Shown: positions 1-8,076 of the stretch, piece by piece | Layout of the letters: each line of letters begins with the position of its first letter | Position numbering within the stretch: the stretch's first letter is position 1 | Source: Endozoicomonas numazuensis | GTDB taxonomy: Bacteria; Pseudomonadota; Gammaproteobacteria; Pseudomonadales; Endozoicomonadaceae | Direction: 5' to 3' | Length of the DNA: 64,000 nucleotides | Assembly (NCBI RefSeq): GCF_000722635.1 | Contig: NZ_JOKH01000003.1 | Span: 187,515 to 251,514, forward strand | The notes under the pieces: generated by a model | Databases searched by the model: none | Told to the model about the DNA's origin: nothing | What the model saw: only the letters and a program-made list of their open reading frames with translations | Program-made: the position numbers and the translations under genes

Positions 1-630
1 GCAATAGCCGCTATCAATCAAAGCCTGGGCTGCTTTCTCTCCCTCCACCAGCAACACTTCGTCCGCTAACTTAATGCCCGGCTGGTTGTAGAGCGGTCTG
101 GGGTTGGGGGTTTTGGTTTTGCGGGTCTTTACATCCCAGGGCCGGAACTCCTTTCCATCCGATGTGTCATAACGGTAAACACAGGCGATCAGATTACCTT
201 CAGCATCCTGGTAGTCCCACTTGCCGGTATGGTGACCCAGATCCTCATATTCTTCCTGGTGGTTGGCAGTAGCTGGTGGAGTGAATGACGGCATACCCAG
301 CCAGTCCGCCATAAACTGAATGATCTCGGGGAAATCCCTTTGTGCATCCAGCTTCTGATGTTCTGCCGTGAGGCTGATGATGTCGCCGCCTTCACCACTC
401 TCAAAGTCGTGCCAAAGCCCGCTGCCCAGTTCCACTTCCAGACTCTTGCCTTTCTTGCCCTGGACATTGCCCAGCACAAACTTCTGACCTCGTTTTTTGC
501 CGTTGGGAAACAGCCAGGCCAGATACTCTGGCATCCGTTCCTGAATACGACGTTTAACGTCTTCTGCATCCAGTTTCTGAATCGTGCCCTGCTCTGGGGC
601 ATCATTAAAATCAAGCCATTTGTTCTTCAT
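1..630 (-). CDS. Toprim/primase-like phage replication protein (C-terminus off the window)
   Basis: An open frame runs without a stop from an ATG at 630 to the left edge, giving the first 210 residues. It opens with MKNKWLDFNDAPEQ. A region around residues 60-90 (GLWHDFESGEGGDIISL) looks like the DNA-binding part of phage and plasmid primases, and residues about 195-205 (VLLVEGEKAA) match the start of a toprim fold, where the E is the expected metal-binding glutamate. The family primes DNA replication of mobile elements and often carries a helicase domain further on. It is the last visible gene of a leftward block that also holds an ATPase and an HTH protein. Assignment is from motif recall; the missing C-terminus limits certainty. 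Confidence 0.72.
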   Translation of the reverse strand, partial: MKNKWLDFNDAPEQGTIQKLDAEDVKRRIQERMPEYLAWLFPNGKKRGQKFVLGNVQGKKGKSLEVELGSGLWHDFESGEGGDIISLTAEHQKLDAQRDFPEIIQFMADWLGMPSFTPPATANHQEEYEDLGHHTGKWDYQDAEGNLIACVYRYDTSDGKEFRPWDVKTRKTKTPNPRPLYNQPGIKLADEVLLVEGEKAAQALIDSGYC

Positions 631-680
631 TGTCACAGTCCCTGTAGGGAAAAGCCCACCAGCGGGTGGGCATCAGAGCC

Positions 681-1352
681 TTAATCCCACTGGTTGTTGT
701 AGCTTTCAGCCGGATGGGGCGCTGAATCCGGAGGACTGTAGAGCTGTGATTGCAGCTGAGCCTGGGAATGACCTCCCTGTTGAGCGGTTTGTGGATGACC
801 TTGAGGTGCTGTCTGTCCAAACATCAGCTGGGCATACTGCTTGTGCTCCGGTGTGATGGCCTGCTTGATGACATTCTTGGGTTCGTCGTATTGATCCTTT
901 TCAGTACTGACCTTGGCGACAAACTCAATACCATCCAGCTCTGACAAAGACTGCAACTGTCGGGCTTTATAAGCTGGTGGACTGTTATCCTCGGCCTTGA
1001 TATTACGTGCTGATTGCAGGATACCCCGGACAAAAGACCGGCCCATGTTCTCCCACTCCAGGCCTTTGGGGCTGTGCATCCCGATCAGGGACCAGACCTT
1101 ACGTTTGGCGTACTGACCTTCCAGCACGGTAAACTCGGCATTGAGATAGATGGCTCCAGTATCACCACAGGTAGCGTAACCACCCGTCCAGCCCATTTCG
1201 GGATTGTCATATCCTCCGGGTTTAAGAGTCATACGAACTTTGACCAGGGTTCCTGAAGGAATGACGTCGTAGCTGCCCTGGTCAGTGGCATCATTAAAGT
1301 CGTTCCAGCGTGCCATCGGTTTTTGCTGATTCATTGCTCTTTGTTGGCTCAT
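681..1352 (-). CDS. Phage-type protein of the replication block, unknown function
   Basis: A 223-residue protein. Residues about 15-165 form one compact domain with many G and aromatic residues (VRMTLKPGGYDNP, GWTGGYATCGDTG, VWSLIGMHSPKG). The tail after about 180 is low complexity, rich in Q, P and S, as seen in single-stranded DNA-binding proteins. The ATG overlaps the stop of the upstream ATPase gene (ATGA), which suggests translational coupling; GGAGC lies seven bases before it. The N-terminus carries MARWNDFNDATDQ, very like KNKWLDFNDAPEQ of the next gene. I recognise the protein as a type found beside phage primases but know no proven function; ssDNA binding is an inference from tail composition and position. 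Confidence 0.6.
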   Translation of the reverse strand: MSQQRAMNQQKPMARWNDFNDATDQGSYDVIPSGTLVKVRMTLKPGGYDNPEMGWTGGYATCGDTGAIYLNAEFTVLEGQYAKRKVWSLIGMHSPKGLEWENMGRSFVRGILQSARNIKAEDNSPPAYKARQLQSLSELDGIEFVAKVSTEKDQYDEPKNVIKQAITPEHKQYAQLMFGQTAPQGHPQTAQQGGHSQAQLQSQLYSPPDSAPHPAESYNNQWD

Positions 1353-2196
1353 GGCTGTTGCTCCATTCCTTGGGATTGAGTTTCAAACTGGACAGGCTGC
1401 CTTGATCCACTGCGGATCTTGGTAAACAGCTGTCCGAGGTGAGGCGGTTCGAATACATCCAAACGACCGCTGCGATCTTTGGCCGGGTAGCCATAGGGGT
1501 TGAGGGTCTGGCAAACAAAAGTACGACGCAGGTTTCCTTCTTCATCGGGCAGGCTGGCCAGGGTAATCACTTGGTCAACGATGCCAGGCAGTTCCAGACC
1601 GGTTTTACTGCCTTCGATCTGGGGCTGATGGAGCTTGCGGTTAAAGTCGTCCACCCGCTCTTCCAGGATGGCGACAAAGACCACATTCTTGCCCCTTGCA
1701 TGTTGCAGATGAGTCAGTGCCGCAATCATCTCCTGACCGTGCAGCCCATAGGCTCCCCGAGTGTCCGGCTTGCCGGTTTTCTCGAGAAAGCCTGGGGCTG
1801 TCCCTTGCACCATTGAAAGCAGAGCCGACCCAGCACCGTAATGGAATCGATAAAGTAGGTGTCGTACTTCTCCAGCGATTTGGGGTCACCGTACTTACGA
1901 CACACGGCTTCATAATGCGCTTTCGAATACACCTGATCGTCCCGAAGGGCTGGGTTGGGACCCGCCAGATAGACGGCAAAGTTTCGGAACTCAGACCAGG
2001 TGGCTGGACGAAGGGTATCACCAGGCCACTCCTGCACTGCCAGATCACCGGCTTCCAGATCCACAAACAGAGTGGCGTCAGGGTTGAGACTCAGCAGCTG
2101 GGTGGTTTTACCCACCCCACTGTTGCCCAGCAGTACACACTTAATGCCCTTGTGTTCCTGGCTACGTTGTTGCGAGTTGAGAATGGGAAGGCTCAT
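1349..2196 (-). pseudogene. Phage AAA/RecA-like ATPase broken by a single-base frameshift
   Basis: The first frame starts at 2196 (GGGAGGG seven bases before ATG), has a Walker A motif GNSGVGKTT near residue 25 and a Walker B-like strand YDTYFIDSIT near 125. It reads in frame to AFSRKPASR near base 1785. The homologous continuation EKTGKPDTRGAYGLHGQEM is in another frame and runs to 1349 with a normal C-terminal half (IEGSKTGLELPGIVDQVI). Restoring one G in the tctcgagaaaa stretch joins the halves. Either the gene is inactive or this is a sequencing error. In intact relatives the ATPase is thought to act in replication or recombination of the element. Stop and start codons overlap with the next gene. 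Confidence 0.78.
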
Positions 2197-2198
2197 GA

Positions 2199-2660
2199 CT
2201 ACCCTCCCACCAGCTGGTAGGTGCAACGTCCTGGCTTCACTTGCAAGGCTGGCTCAAAGGATCGACGAACTTCCTGAGGCCAACGATCAAACTTCTCCTG
2301 GGGCACTGAGTAATGAACATCCAGGAACTCAGAAGGATCTTCTCCCTGCTCCTGAATCCGCTGAGCTATGGCCTTCAGTTTTTGTTGATCCCAGCTAACT
2401 TCCCTGGGCAGATCCACCAGCACTCGCACACCTTCATCTTCAAAGCTGATTTCACCGAACTCTTGCTGCAGTTGAGCCCGGATCTGAGAAGCCTTGAAGA
2501 CATACTTGTAGGCGATCACCGACGCCAGCCATTCTTTCTGAACCGCTAAATGGGACAGGCCTCTTTCCACCTCTTTCTCGAGCTTCGCCAACTCTTCTCC
2601 AGAGCGAGCAGCCAACTCAGCAACCCCCATACCCTGAATATTTTCCAGCTCACTGCTCAT
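2199..2660 (-). CDS. Hypothetical protein of the element's replication block
   Basis: A 153-residue acidic, mostly helical protein without signal peptide or membrane segment. Its first 50 residues (LAARSGEELAKLEKEVERGL) look coiled-coil-like. It starts with ATG overlapping the stop of the HTH gene (ATGA) and ends just before the ATPase start, with the ATPase ribosome site inside its last codons, so the three genes are surely co-translated. I recognise no catalytic motif. Position suggests a partner in replication or in recombination, which is inference only. Confidence 0.6.
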   Translation of the reverse strand: MSSELENIQGMGVAELAARSGEELAKLEKEVERGLSHLAVQKEWLASVIAYKYVFKASQIRAQLQQEFGEISFEDEGVRVLVDLPREVSWDQQKLKAIAQRIQEQGEDPSEFLDVHYSVPQEKFDRWPQEVRRSFEPALQVKPGRCTYQLVGG

Positions 2661-2872
2661 ACATCACCTTCCTGACAGACGATTGGCTGCGATGTACCCG
2701 CATGGGTATGCGAAGCTTCATGCGCTTCAATATCTGACAACCGATAAACGACACGATTGCCCAGCTTGATATAGCAAGGACCCAACCCGCGCATACGCCA
2801 CTTCTCCAGGGTATAGGGGCTGATCCGCCAGCGGTCGGCCAGTTCTTTCTGGCTCAGGTGTTGCACTTCCAT
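2657..2872 (-). CDS. Small helix-turn-helix protein (AlpA/excisionase-like)
   Basis: A 71-residue protein. Residues 5-50 (LSQKELADRWRISPYTLEKWRMRG, then YIKLGNRVVYRLSDIEAHE) are a typical HTH_17 / MerR-like winged helix as in excisionases and AlpA regulators. The start at 2872 is chosen over the in-frame ATG at 2914 because AAGGAG stands seven bases upstream of it. It is the first gene of a tightly overlapping leftward operon. Four 11-bp direct repeats lie 55-98 bases upstream, so it may bind them to control the operon or excision. DNA binding is well supported by family; the target is inferred. Confidence 0.75.
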   Translation of the reverse strand: MEVQHLSQKELADRWRISPYTLEKWRMRGLGPCYIKLGNRVVYRLSDIEAHEASHTHAGTSQPIVCQEGDV

Positions 2873-2926
2873 TTCATGCTCCTTCTTGTTTTTTCCAAAG
2901 GCAGGAACAATCATGGGGCAGTCGGA

Positions 2927-2970
2927 GTAGCCGGGAGGTAGCTGAGGCGTAGCTGGGAAGTAGCTGGCGT
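2927..2970. repeat. Four perfect-period 11-bp direct repeats (iteron-like)
   Basis: Four contiguous units begin GTAGC at 2927, 2938, 2949 and 2960, each exactly 11 bp; the units read GTAGCCGGGAG, GTAGCTGAGGC, GTAGCTGGGAA, GTAGCTGGCGT. An 11-bp period places every unit on nearly the same face of the helix. They lie upstream of the HTH gene, so they are candidates for an operator or a replication iteron array. Confidence 0.75.
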
Positions 2971-3051
2971 ATATTTATGAAAAAATGAGAACTTTTGCGG
3001 CAGGAAAGGCGTGAGAGTGGCGAGCTGAAAACCCGCCACTAACAAAGGAGT

Positions 3052-3189
3052 TTACTTATCTCCTTTCTGTTGGTTAGGGTTCAGCTGCTTCCCTCTATTA
3101 CCTTGATTTTTGGAATGAGTCTGATTTTGACCTGGAGTACCTTTATTTGAATTACCCATGTCAGCTGGATGGTTTGACTTCTTGGACAT
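3052..3189 (-). CDS. 45-residue basic, Asn/Gln-rich small protein
   Basis: A short gene from ATG at 3189 to TAA at 3052, preceded by GAGG at a five-base spacing. The product is rich in N, Q, K, G and S (MSKKSNHPADMGNSNKG at the start, GNRGKQLNPNQQKGDK at the end) with no hydrophobic stretch, so it is probably disordered. Similar MSKK...GNRGKQLNPNQ small proteins are familiar in marine gammaproteobacteria, without known function. It lies alone between the HTH operon and three unknown genes. Confidence 0.65.
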   Translation of the reverse strand: MSKKSNHPADMGNSNKGTPGQNQTHSKNQGNRGKQLNPNQQKGDK

Positions 3190-3277
3190 AACAACCTCGC
3201 TGTAGACCGTAATATTCAGTCATAAATTGAAGATCACCAGGACTTTACTGCCCCAGCGAAATAAGGATAGCCAAGAA

Positions 3278-3793
3278 TCAAGCTGAAAGTTTCCGCCGAG
3301 TTAATCTCTCCGCCTTGATACTCCAGAGTTTGTTTTCATAACAAATGTAATCCTTCCATCGGTTGTCGTTATAACAGTTACCAGGGTGAGTGACTTTAAA
3401 GCCCTCCTCATTCAACTGCTCAGTCGTAATCCCTGCATTACCTGCTAACCAGGCATCATAGATCAGGGTGGTCACCGTACAGCGTTTCTCACCACGAATA
3501 TCCCAGGGTTCTCTATCATCCGCTTCAAACCGGCCAACAAGCCCTTGTACCGACCACTGTACTTCGAGTGATCCAAGATCAGGCTGGAAGGTTGCCCGCA
3601 GTACATCTTTCAGCTTTCGGGCGTTTATCTCACAGGGACCTTCAGAAGACAGCAACGACATAATCGACACAATCGGATACGGGCCTGGCAAGGGAAGCAG
3701 ATGGTCAAAGCGCTCGGATACCGTTAGGACCACTCCGGGAGCCTTACCCTTCCAGCTTTCCAAGCTTTGATAAATGCTTTTGAAGCCGCTCAT
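3278..3793 (-). CDS. Hypothetical protein, 171 aa
   Basis: A soluble protein of 171 residues, last of three leftward genes (388, 139 and 171 aa). No signal peptide, membrane helix or recognised motif. The first half (ESWKGKAPGVVLTVSERFDHL) and the C-terminal half (DAWLAGNAGITTEQLNEEGF) read as a normal globular fold. A 36-base gap separates it from the upstream gene and no strong ribosome site is visible. Proteins like these three occur near recombinases on mobile elements; I cannot assign a role. Confidence 0.55.
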   Translation of the reverse strand: MSGFKSIYQSLESWKGKAPGVVLTVSERFDHLLPLPGPYPIVSIMSLLSSEGPCEINARKLKDVLRATFQPDLGSLEVQWSVQGLVGRFEADDREPWDIRGEKRCTVTTLIYDAWLAGNAGITTEQLNEEGFKVTHPGNCYNDNRWKDYICYENKLWSIKAERLTRRKLSA

Positions 3794-3829
3794 ACTGGTC
3801 AGATGTCGGGCAAGCAGAACCTGATAGGG

Positions 3830-4249
3830 TTACCCACTTACCTGAGTATTCCCCAACCACTCGAGCAGTTCAGGAATCACCGTGACCTGTTCGCCTGACA
3901 ATTTAAGGTGACTCTTGAGCACTTTGATTAGCCAGCCCCGGTCGTACTTGTATTGTCGCTGCTGCTCTTCCGTGACCTCAACAAAGCCTTCGGAGACGCA
4001 GTAACAGGTATAGACGCCCGGCTCCCGCTCAACCACTTCCAACCATTGCTCTCCGTCGTCGGTATCGATAGGTATATCATAAGTCAGCCCACCAGGAGTC
4101 AAAGCTCCAGAGCTGACGATGTCTGCAGCTTCATTAGGCCTGTCTATATCCAGGCTCGCTTTCAGAACCGTGTCAAAATCGGTTTCGTACAGACCAGCCA
4201 GATAACGAAATGAACGCTGTTTATCAGGCAGCTTTAACGCGTCAGTCAT
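3830..4249 (-). CDS. Hypothetical acidic protein, 139 aa
   Basis: A 139-residue acidic protein. The middle part (ALTPGGLTYDIPIDTDDGEQW) followed by VEREPGVYTCYCVSEGFVEV suggests a beta-rich domain; the end is helical. It overlaps the upstream 388-residue gene by 8 bp, which indicates translational coupling and probably a shared function. No conserved catalytic signature seen. Could be a partner or small subunit of that protein (inference). Confidence 0.58.
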   Translation of the reverse strand: MTDALKLPDKQRSFRYLAGLYETDFDTVLKASLDIDRPNEAADIVSSGALTPGGLTYDIPIDTDDGEQWLEVVEREPGVYTCYCVSEGFVEVTEEQQRQYKYDRGWLIKVLKSHLKLSGEQVTVIPELLEWLGNTQVSG

Positions 4250-5408
4250 GAGTCAACCCCCACTCCCTGAGCTTATTCCAACTGAGATGACGCTCTCGTT
4301 CGGTTAGATCCTGCAAATTGGAGGTACAGGGCTCTTTCAGAATAATGATGGTACTGTTAGCACGACTCTGCCCTTCCTTTTTCCTGAACTTCACGGCAAT
4401 GGAAGCCTCAGCAACAGAATACTGGCCACAATTCAGAAAGTGTTCTATCTCATCCTCTTTCAGCACCTGATAGACATCTTTTTCATGGGCTTTATGAGCC
4501 GGAGATCGAACGGTGTAAGGTGCCTTGGTTCGGGTCGATTTAAATTTCAGATAGGAGACAGAGACCTGTTCGATCCCTTCTTTCCGGGTGAATGGCAACA
4601 CTGGATTTGACTTCAGGACATCAAGCGTAAGCTGTCTTCTTTCCAACTTCTCTGGAGCCTGCTCTATCCCCAGTCCCTTGCTGGTGAACAACTGGGCCAG
4701 CTGCTCGCGTTCCTGCTTCTTGCGAATCACCACTTCCAGTTCACCCTTCTGCGGATTCCAGAGGAAAGCATACTCCCTCGCTGGTCTGACCATGGTTTCC
4801 CGGAGTGCTTTCTTCTCTTTGGAGACTTCCTTAAGTAGGCTGGGCACACCTTCCCGGTAAACCATCACTTGCTGCAGGGTTTCTGTGGTGCCATCGATGC
4901 TTGGGCGTTCACGTTGAAACAACTCCACCAGCACTTCATCATCACCACCAAAGTGCTGTGTGAGATACTCTTTTAATCCTTCCAGATCCGGGAGTTGATT
5001 GACGCTGGACAACACTTTGAAACTGTCCCACTTCGCTGTCAGACGAGCTTCATCGGCAAAGCGCTCACTTTCAGCCTGTTCAAAGATGGATTGTTCATGA
5101 AGAAGAACCCAGGCTGCCTGATTATAAGGATCATCCTGGGCAATATACTCGGCTTTATTCTTGACCAGCCTGGCCAGTAACTCCTGACCCACTTCGTCCG
5201 TCATCTGGTCAATGCGCCGGGTCAGGTCATCAAAGGTCTGCCGCTGTCTCTTGTCGAGGTTGGCACAGGCGTCTTTCAGATTGATGGTGGTACTGAATTC
5301 CGGTTCATGAGCAAGAATCCTTTGCGCTCTCGTCACCCCGGTTAGCTGTAATAGCTGACGACAATAGTCACCCCGAACATATTTCAGGACTCGTTTTATA
5401 TGGGGCAT
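4242..5408 (-). CDS. Hypothetical protein, 388 aa, first gene of a leftward three-gene unit
   Basis: A 388-residue protein whose start at 5408 is set by GGAGG five bases upstream; the in-frame ATG at 5462 lacks such a site. The N-terminus (MPHIKRVLKYVRGDYCRQLL) leads into a helical region to about residue 230. The C-terminal third, from about 250, is basic with beta character (VSVSYLKFKSTRTKAPYTV, AEASIAVKFRKKEG). No nuclease, ATPase or HTH motif is visible. It is divergent from the recombinase module with a 216-bp region between. It may be cargo of the element, for example a defence or conflict gene, but the sequence alone does not show this. Confidence 0.6.
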   Translation of the reverse strand: MPHIKRVLKYVRGDYCRQLLQLTGVTRAQRILAHEPEFSTTINLKDACANLDKRQRQTFDDLTRRIDQMTDEVGQELLARLVKNKAEYIAQDDPYNQAAWVLLHEQSIFEQAESERFADEARLTAKWDSFKVLSSVNQLPDLEGLKEYLTQHFGGDDEVLVELFQRERPSIDGTTETLQQVMVYREGVPSLLKEVSKEKKALRETMVRPAREYAFLWNPQKGELEVVIRKKQEREQLAQLFTSKGLGIEQAPEKLERRQLTLDVLKSNPVLPFTRKEGIEQVSVSYLKFKSTRTKAPYTVRSPAHKAHEKDVYQVLKEDEIEHFLNCGQYSVAEASIAVKFRKKEGQSRANSTIIILKEPCTSNLQDLTERERHLSWNKLREWGLTHD

Positions 5409-5624
5409 CCTATCCTCCGGTTTTAGACTTTCTCTACATCTACACCTTGACCTCTTATACAACAGAGTTTTTGTAATTTTTTTAAGTCACTCATCTTGTC
5501 CCTGATTGTCTACTCTGTCAATCCCCCGGAAAACACCGGATGGAACCGGTTACCCCGGTATGGATCTTATATAAAGAAAAGACAACACTCAGATAAGAAT
5601 TCGAAAAACAATCCGGCGTACATC
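5409..5624. promoter_or_regulatory. Divergent intergenic region between unknown-gene unit and recombinase module
   Basis: A 216-bp region without a convincing gene. It holds a cluster of CCGG-centred palindromes at about 5524-5560 (AACCGGTT, ACCGGATGG, CCCCGGTA) and an AT-rich TTATATAAAG at 5568-5577 that could be a rightward -10. The palindrome cluster is a plausible operator for an element-encoded repressor. Not confirmed. Confidence 0.35.
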
Positions 5625-5822
5625 ATGGAAGAACTTTTATCAAAACAACCGGTATCCTCTAGAGAAGAGATAACCGAATTATTGGCTCACGCCATTCTGA
5701 GAAGCTATTACCGACAGTACCCCAAATCCACTACATTCCCTGAAAAAGACTCTGTTCGACTGGATATACCGGCCAACTCATGCATGACTGTTAACACTGC
5801 TGAGAAAAACGACGGAGACTGA
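5625..5822 (+). CDS. Small hypothetical protein upstream of DUF2924 gene
   Basis: A frame open from about 5496 and ending at 5822. The only ATG that fits is at 5625 (MEELLSKQPVSSREEITELL), giving 65 residues; upstream codons would need a TTG start. The N-terminal half looks like one amphipathic helix pair. It ends two bases before the next gene, whose ribosome site (GGAG) sits in its last codons, so it belongs to the same operon as the DUF2924 protein and the recombinase. Function unknown. Confidence 0.45.
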   Translation: MEELLSKQPVSSREEITELLAHAILRSYYRQYPKSTTFPEKDSVRLDIPANSCMTVNTAEKNDGD

Positions 5823-5824
5823 TT

Positions 5825-6283
5825 ATGAAAGACAGCCAAGAAGAAAAAACTCTGGCAGTTCGAGTGCTGGAGCTTCAGAGAATGAATACAGAACAGCTTA
5901 GACAGAAATGGTTTCAGCTCTATGGAAAACCGGCACCAGAACTGGACCAACGTATTCTTCGCCAGCGCCTTGCGGTCAGAATACAGGAGCTGGTATTGGG
6001 AGGTATGACGGAGAGAACCAAGGAGCGTCTGCAGGATGCCAACCGCCATAGGGAACACCAACAAAAAACCCTAAAACGGCGTACAGTAAAGCCACCACCA
6101 GGAACGGTTCTCACCAAGGACTACAACGGTGAATCACATAGGGTAGTGGTAACGCCGGAGGGCTTTGAGTACAGGGGACAGACCTACTCAAGCCTGTCGA
6201 AGATAGCCAACCTGATCACCGGCTCTTATTGGTCTGGACCTCTGTTCTTTGGTTTGAGAGGGGATAAAAATGGCAAAGAATAA
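5825..6283 (+). CDS. DUF2924 family protein
   Basis: A 152-residue basic protein. The conserved parts are an N-terminal LRQKWFQLYGKPAP segment (about residues 24-37), a helix with LRQRLAVRIQEL, and the C-terminal beta region GTVLTKDYNGESHRVVV... FEYRGQTYSSLSKIA (about 92-135). This is the typical arrangement of DUF2924, a family that almost always stands directly upstream of a serine recombinase, as here, where the two genes overlap by 14 bp. A DNA-binding or directionality role is suspected for the family but not proven. Confidence 0.85.
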   Translation: MKDSQEEKTLAVRVLELQRMNTEQLRQKWFQLYGKPAPELDQRILRQRLAVRIQELVLGGMTERTKERLQDANRHREHQQKTLKRRTVKPPPGTVLTKDYNGESHRVVVTPEGFEYRGQTYSSLSKIANLITGSYWSGPLFFGLRGDKNGKE

Positions 6284-7637
6284 CGCTGAATCAGTTAAAA
6301 AGCGCTGTGCTGTCTATACCCGAAAGTCCTCAGAAGAAGGACTGGAACAGGAATTCAACTCACTCCATGCCCAGAGAGATGCAGCCGAGGCCTATATTCT
6401 CTCCCAGAAACATGAAGGCTGGGTTTTGGTACCCGACGACTATGATGATGGGGGCTACTCTGGGGGAAACATTGAGCGTCCTGCCCTTCAACGTCTGCTT
6501 CGTGATGTCAGGGCAGGCCTGCTGGATATCATCGTTGTCTATAAAGTGGATCGCCTTAGTCGTTCACTGGCCGACTTTGCCCAGCTGGTGGATTTGTTTG
6601 ACCAGCATCGTGTTTCCTTTGTTTCTGTCACCCAGCAATTTAATACCACCAGCAGTATGGGCCGTTTGACCCTGAATATTCTGCTCTCCTTCGCCCAGTT
6701 TGAGCGAGAGGTGACCAGTGAGCGTATCCGTGACAAGTTTCTGTTGTCCAAGAAGAAAGGCATGTGGATGGGAGGCAATCCACCCTTGGGCTACGACGTA
6801 GTAAACCGAAAGCTATTGATTAACAGGAAAGAGGCTTCTGTTGTACGACTTATTTTTGAACACTTTGCAGCCACCCGCTCGATCATAGCCACCTGTGAGA
6901 TGCTCAATGCCAAGGGTTACAGGACCAAACAGATCCCTTTAAGAAATGGAGGCTTTCGTGGTGGTATAGCTTTTGCCAAAAACGCCGTCTATCGCATTCT
7001 CAGAAACCGGATTTACATGGGTGAAATTGGCAACAAGGGAGAATGGTTTCCAGCGGAGCATACGGCCATTATTTCCAATGACCTCTGGGCCAAGGCAGTG
7101 GCAGCGTTCGACATTGAATCCATACAGCGCTCACGGCAGTCTCGATTAAGAAAGAATCCCTCCTTCCTGAAAGGCCTTCTTTTTGGGCCGGATGGCCATG
7201 CCCTGTCAGCCACCAGCACACGAAAGCAAAACGGGAAACTGTTTCGTTACTACGTCAGCTATTCAGCACAGTCCAAAGGCTACTCAAACGGCCCACTGCC
7301 GCCCCTGTCGGCCTCTGTGTTGGAAAAACTGGTGCTGGAGAGTACACAACGACAGCTGGCCAGCCCGGAGCTGTTACTGCACGTATGGGAGAAGGTGGAA
7401 AAGACTGAGCCGCAGATCAGCATTGACAGGGTTCGCCTGGCCCTGAATGACTTATCAAGCATCTGGGAGGAGCTATTTACTCCTGAAAAGCGCCGTTTAA
7501 TCGAGCTTTTGATTCACCGCATTGACCTGACCCCAACGACTCTGACCATCCTGTTCAAACCGGATGGCATTGATTCTGTCGTATCAGAACTATCCCCCAC
7601 TCACACGGAGATCGAAGACCATGGCCTACGTACTTAA
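6270..7637 (+). CDS. Large serine recombinase
   Basis: A 455-residue site-specific recombinase. The resolvase catalytic domain spans about residues 10-155: YTRKSSEEG with Ser20 as the expected nucleophile, the VYKVDRLSR motif near 90, and FAQFEREVTSERIRDK near 145. A Recombinase domain follows (about 165-280: GGNPPLGYD, NAVYRILRNRIYMGE). The usual zinc-beta-ribbon is reduced; only weak Cys content is seen in the C-terminal third. Such enzymes integrate and excise phages and islands. It overlaps the DUF2924 gene upstream and the 151-aa gene downstream, so the three act as a module and probably mobilise the 1-8.6 kb element. Confidence 0.92.
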   Translation: MAKNNAESVKKRCAVYTRKSSEEGLEQEFNSLHAQRDAAEAYILSQKHEGWVLVPDDYDDGGYSGGNIERPALQRLLRDVRAGLLDIIVVYKVDRLSRSLADFAQLVDLFDQHRVSFVSVTQQFNTTSSMGRLTLNILLSFAQFEREVTSERIRDKFLLSKKKGMWMGGNPPLGYDVVNRKLLINRKEASVVRLIFEHFAATRSIIATCEMLNAKGYRTKQIPLRNGGFRGGIAFAKNAVYRILRNRIYMGEIGNKGEWFPAEHTAIISNDLWAKAVAAFDIESIQRSRQSRLRKNPSFLKGLLFGPDGHALSATSTRKQNGKLFRYYVSYSAQSKGYSNGPLPPLSASVLEKLVLESTQRQLASPELLLHVWEKVEKTEPQISIDRVRLALNDLSSIWEELFTPEKRRLIELLIHRIDLTPTTLTILFKPDGIDSVVSELSPTHTEIEDHGLRT

Positions 7638-8076
7638 AAACGGCGAGGAGCAGGTTGAGTTTCTTGAAGAGGAAAATCTGATCAAAGTAACCCTGCCGAT
7701 TCGCATGAATCAACGAGGGGGCAAGACCACCATTGAAACACCAGCTGGAGCCATTGACCCACCGGAAATGAAGCAGATACAAATAGCCCTGATTCAGGGT
7801 CATCGCTGGCTAAAGATGCTCACCCGGCAAAAGTTCTCCAGCATCAAACAGCTGGCTGAGAAGGAAAAGGTGGATAAGGCCAGGGTCTCAAAGTGCATCC
7901 GCCTGACCTGCCTGGCCCCGGATATCCAGGAAGATATTCTGTGTTATCAGGGCAAGTGGCAGTTATCGATGAAAGATTGCATGAAACCCTTTCCGATGCT
8001 CTGGTCTGAGCAGCGGGAACATTTCAAAGTAATCTCACCTCAAACAGATATCATTAATCCAGTATCTCAATCTTGA
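7621..8076 (+). CDS. HTH-containing protein downstream of recombinase
   Basis: A 151-residue protein starting at ATG 7621 (GGAG upstream), 17 bp inside the recombinase gene in another frame. Residues about 60-100 (KFSSIKQLAEKEKVDKARVSKCIRLTCLAP) form a ParB/KorB-like helix-turn-helix: KQLAE, turn, KARVSKCIRL. The N-terminus is beta-rich (EFLEEENLIKVTLP). It completes the DUF2924-recombinase-HTH module; a role as recombination accessory or regulator is inferred. Its 3' end overlaps the convergent gene by 23 bp. Confidence 0.65.
   Translation: MAYVLKNGEEQVEFLEEENLIKVTLPIRMNQRGGKTTIETPAGAIDPPEMKQIQIALIQGHRWLKMLTRQKFSSIKQLAEKEKVDKARVSKCIRLTCLAPDIQEDILCYQGKWQLSMKDCMKPFPMLWSEQREHFKVISPQTDIINPVSQS

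Noticed and set aside
189-614. 141-codon bottom-strand frame at the left edge
   Set aside because: Out of frame with the toprim/primase gene that is open from 630 to the window edge and has clear family motifs.
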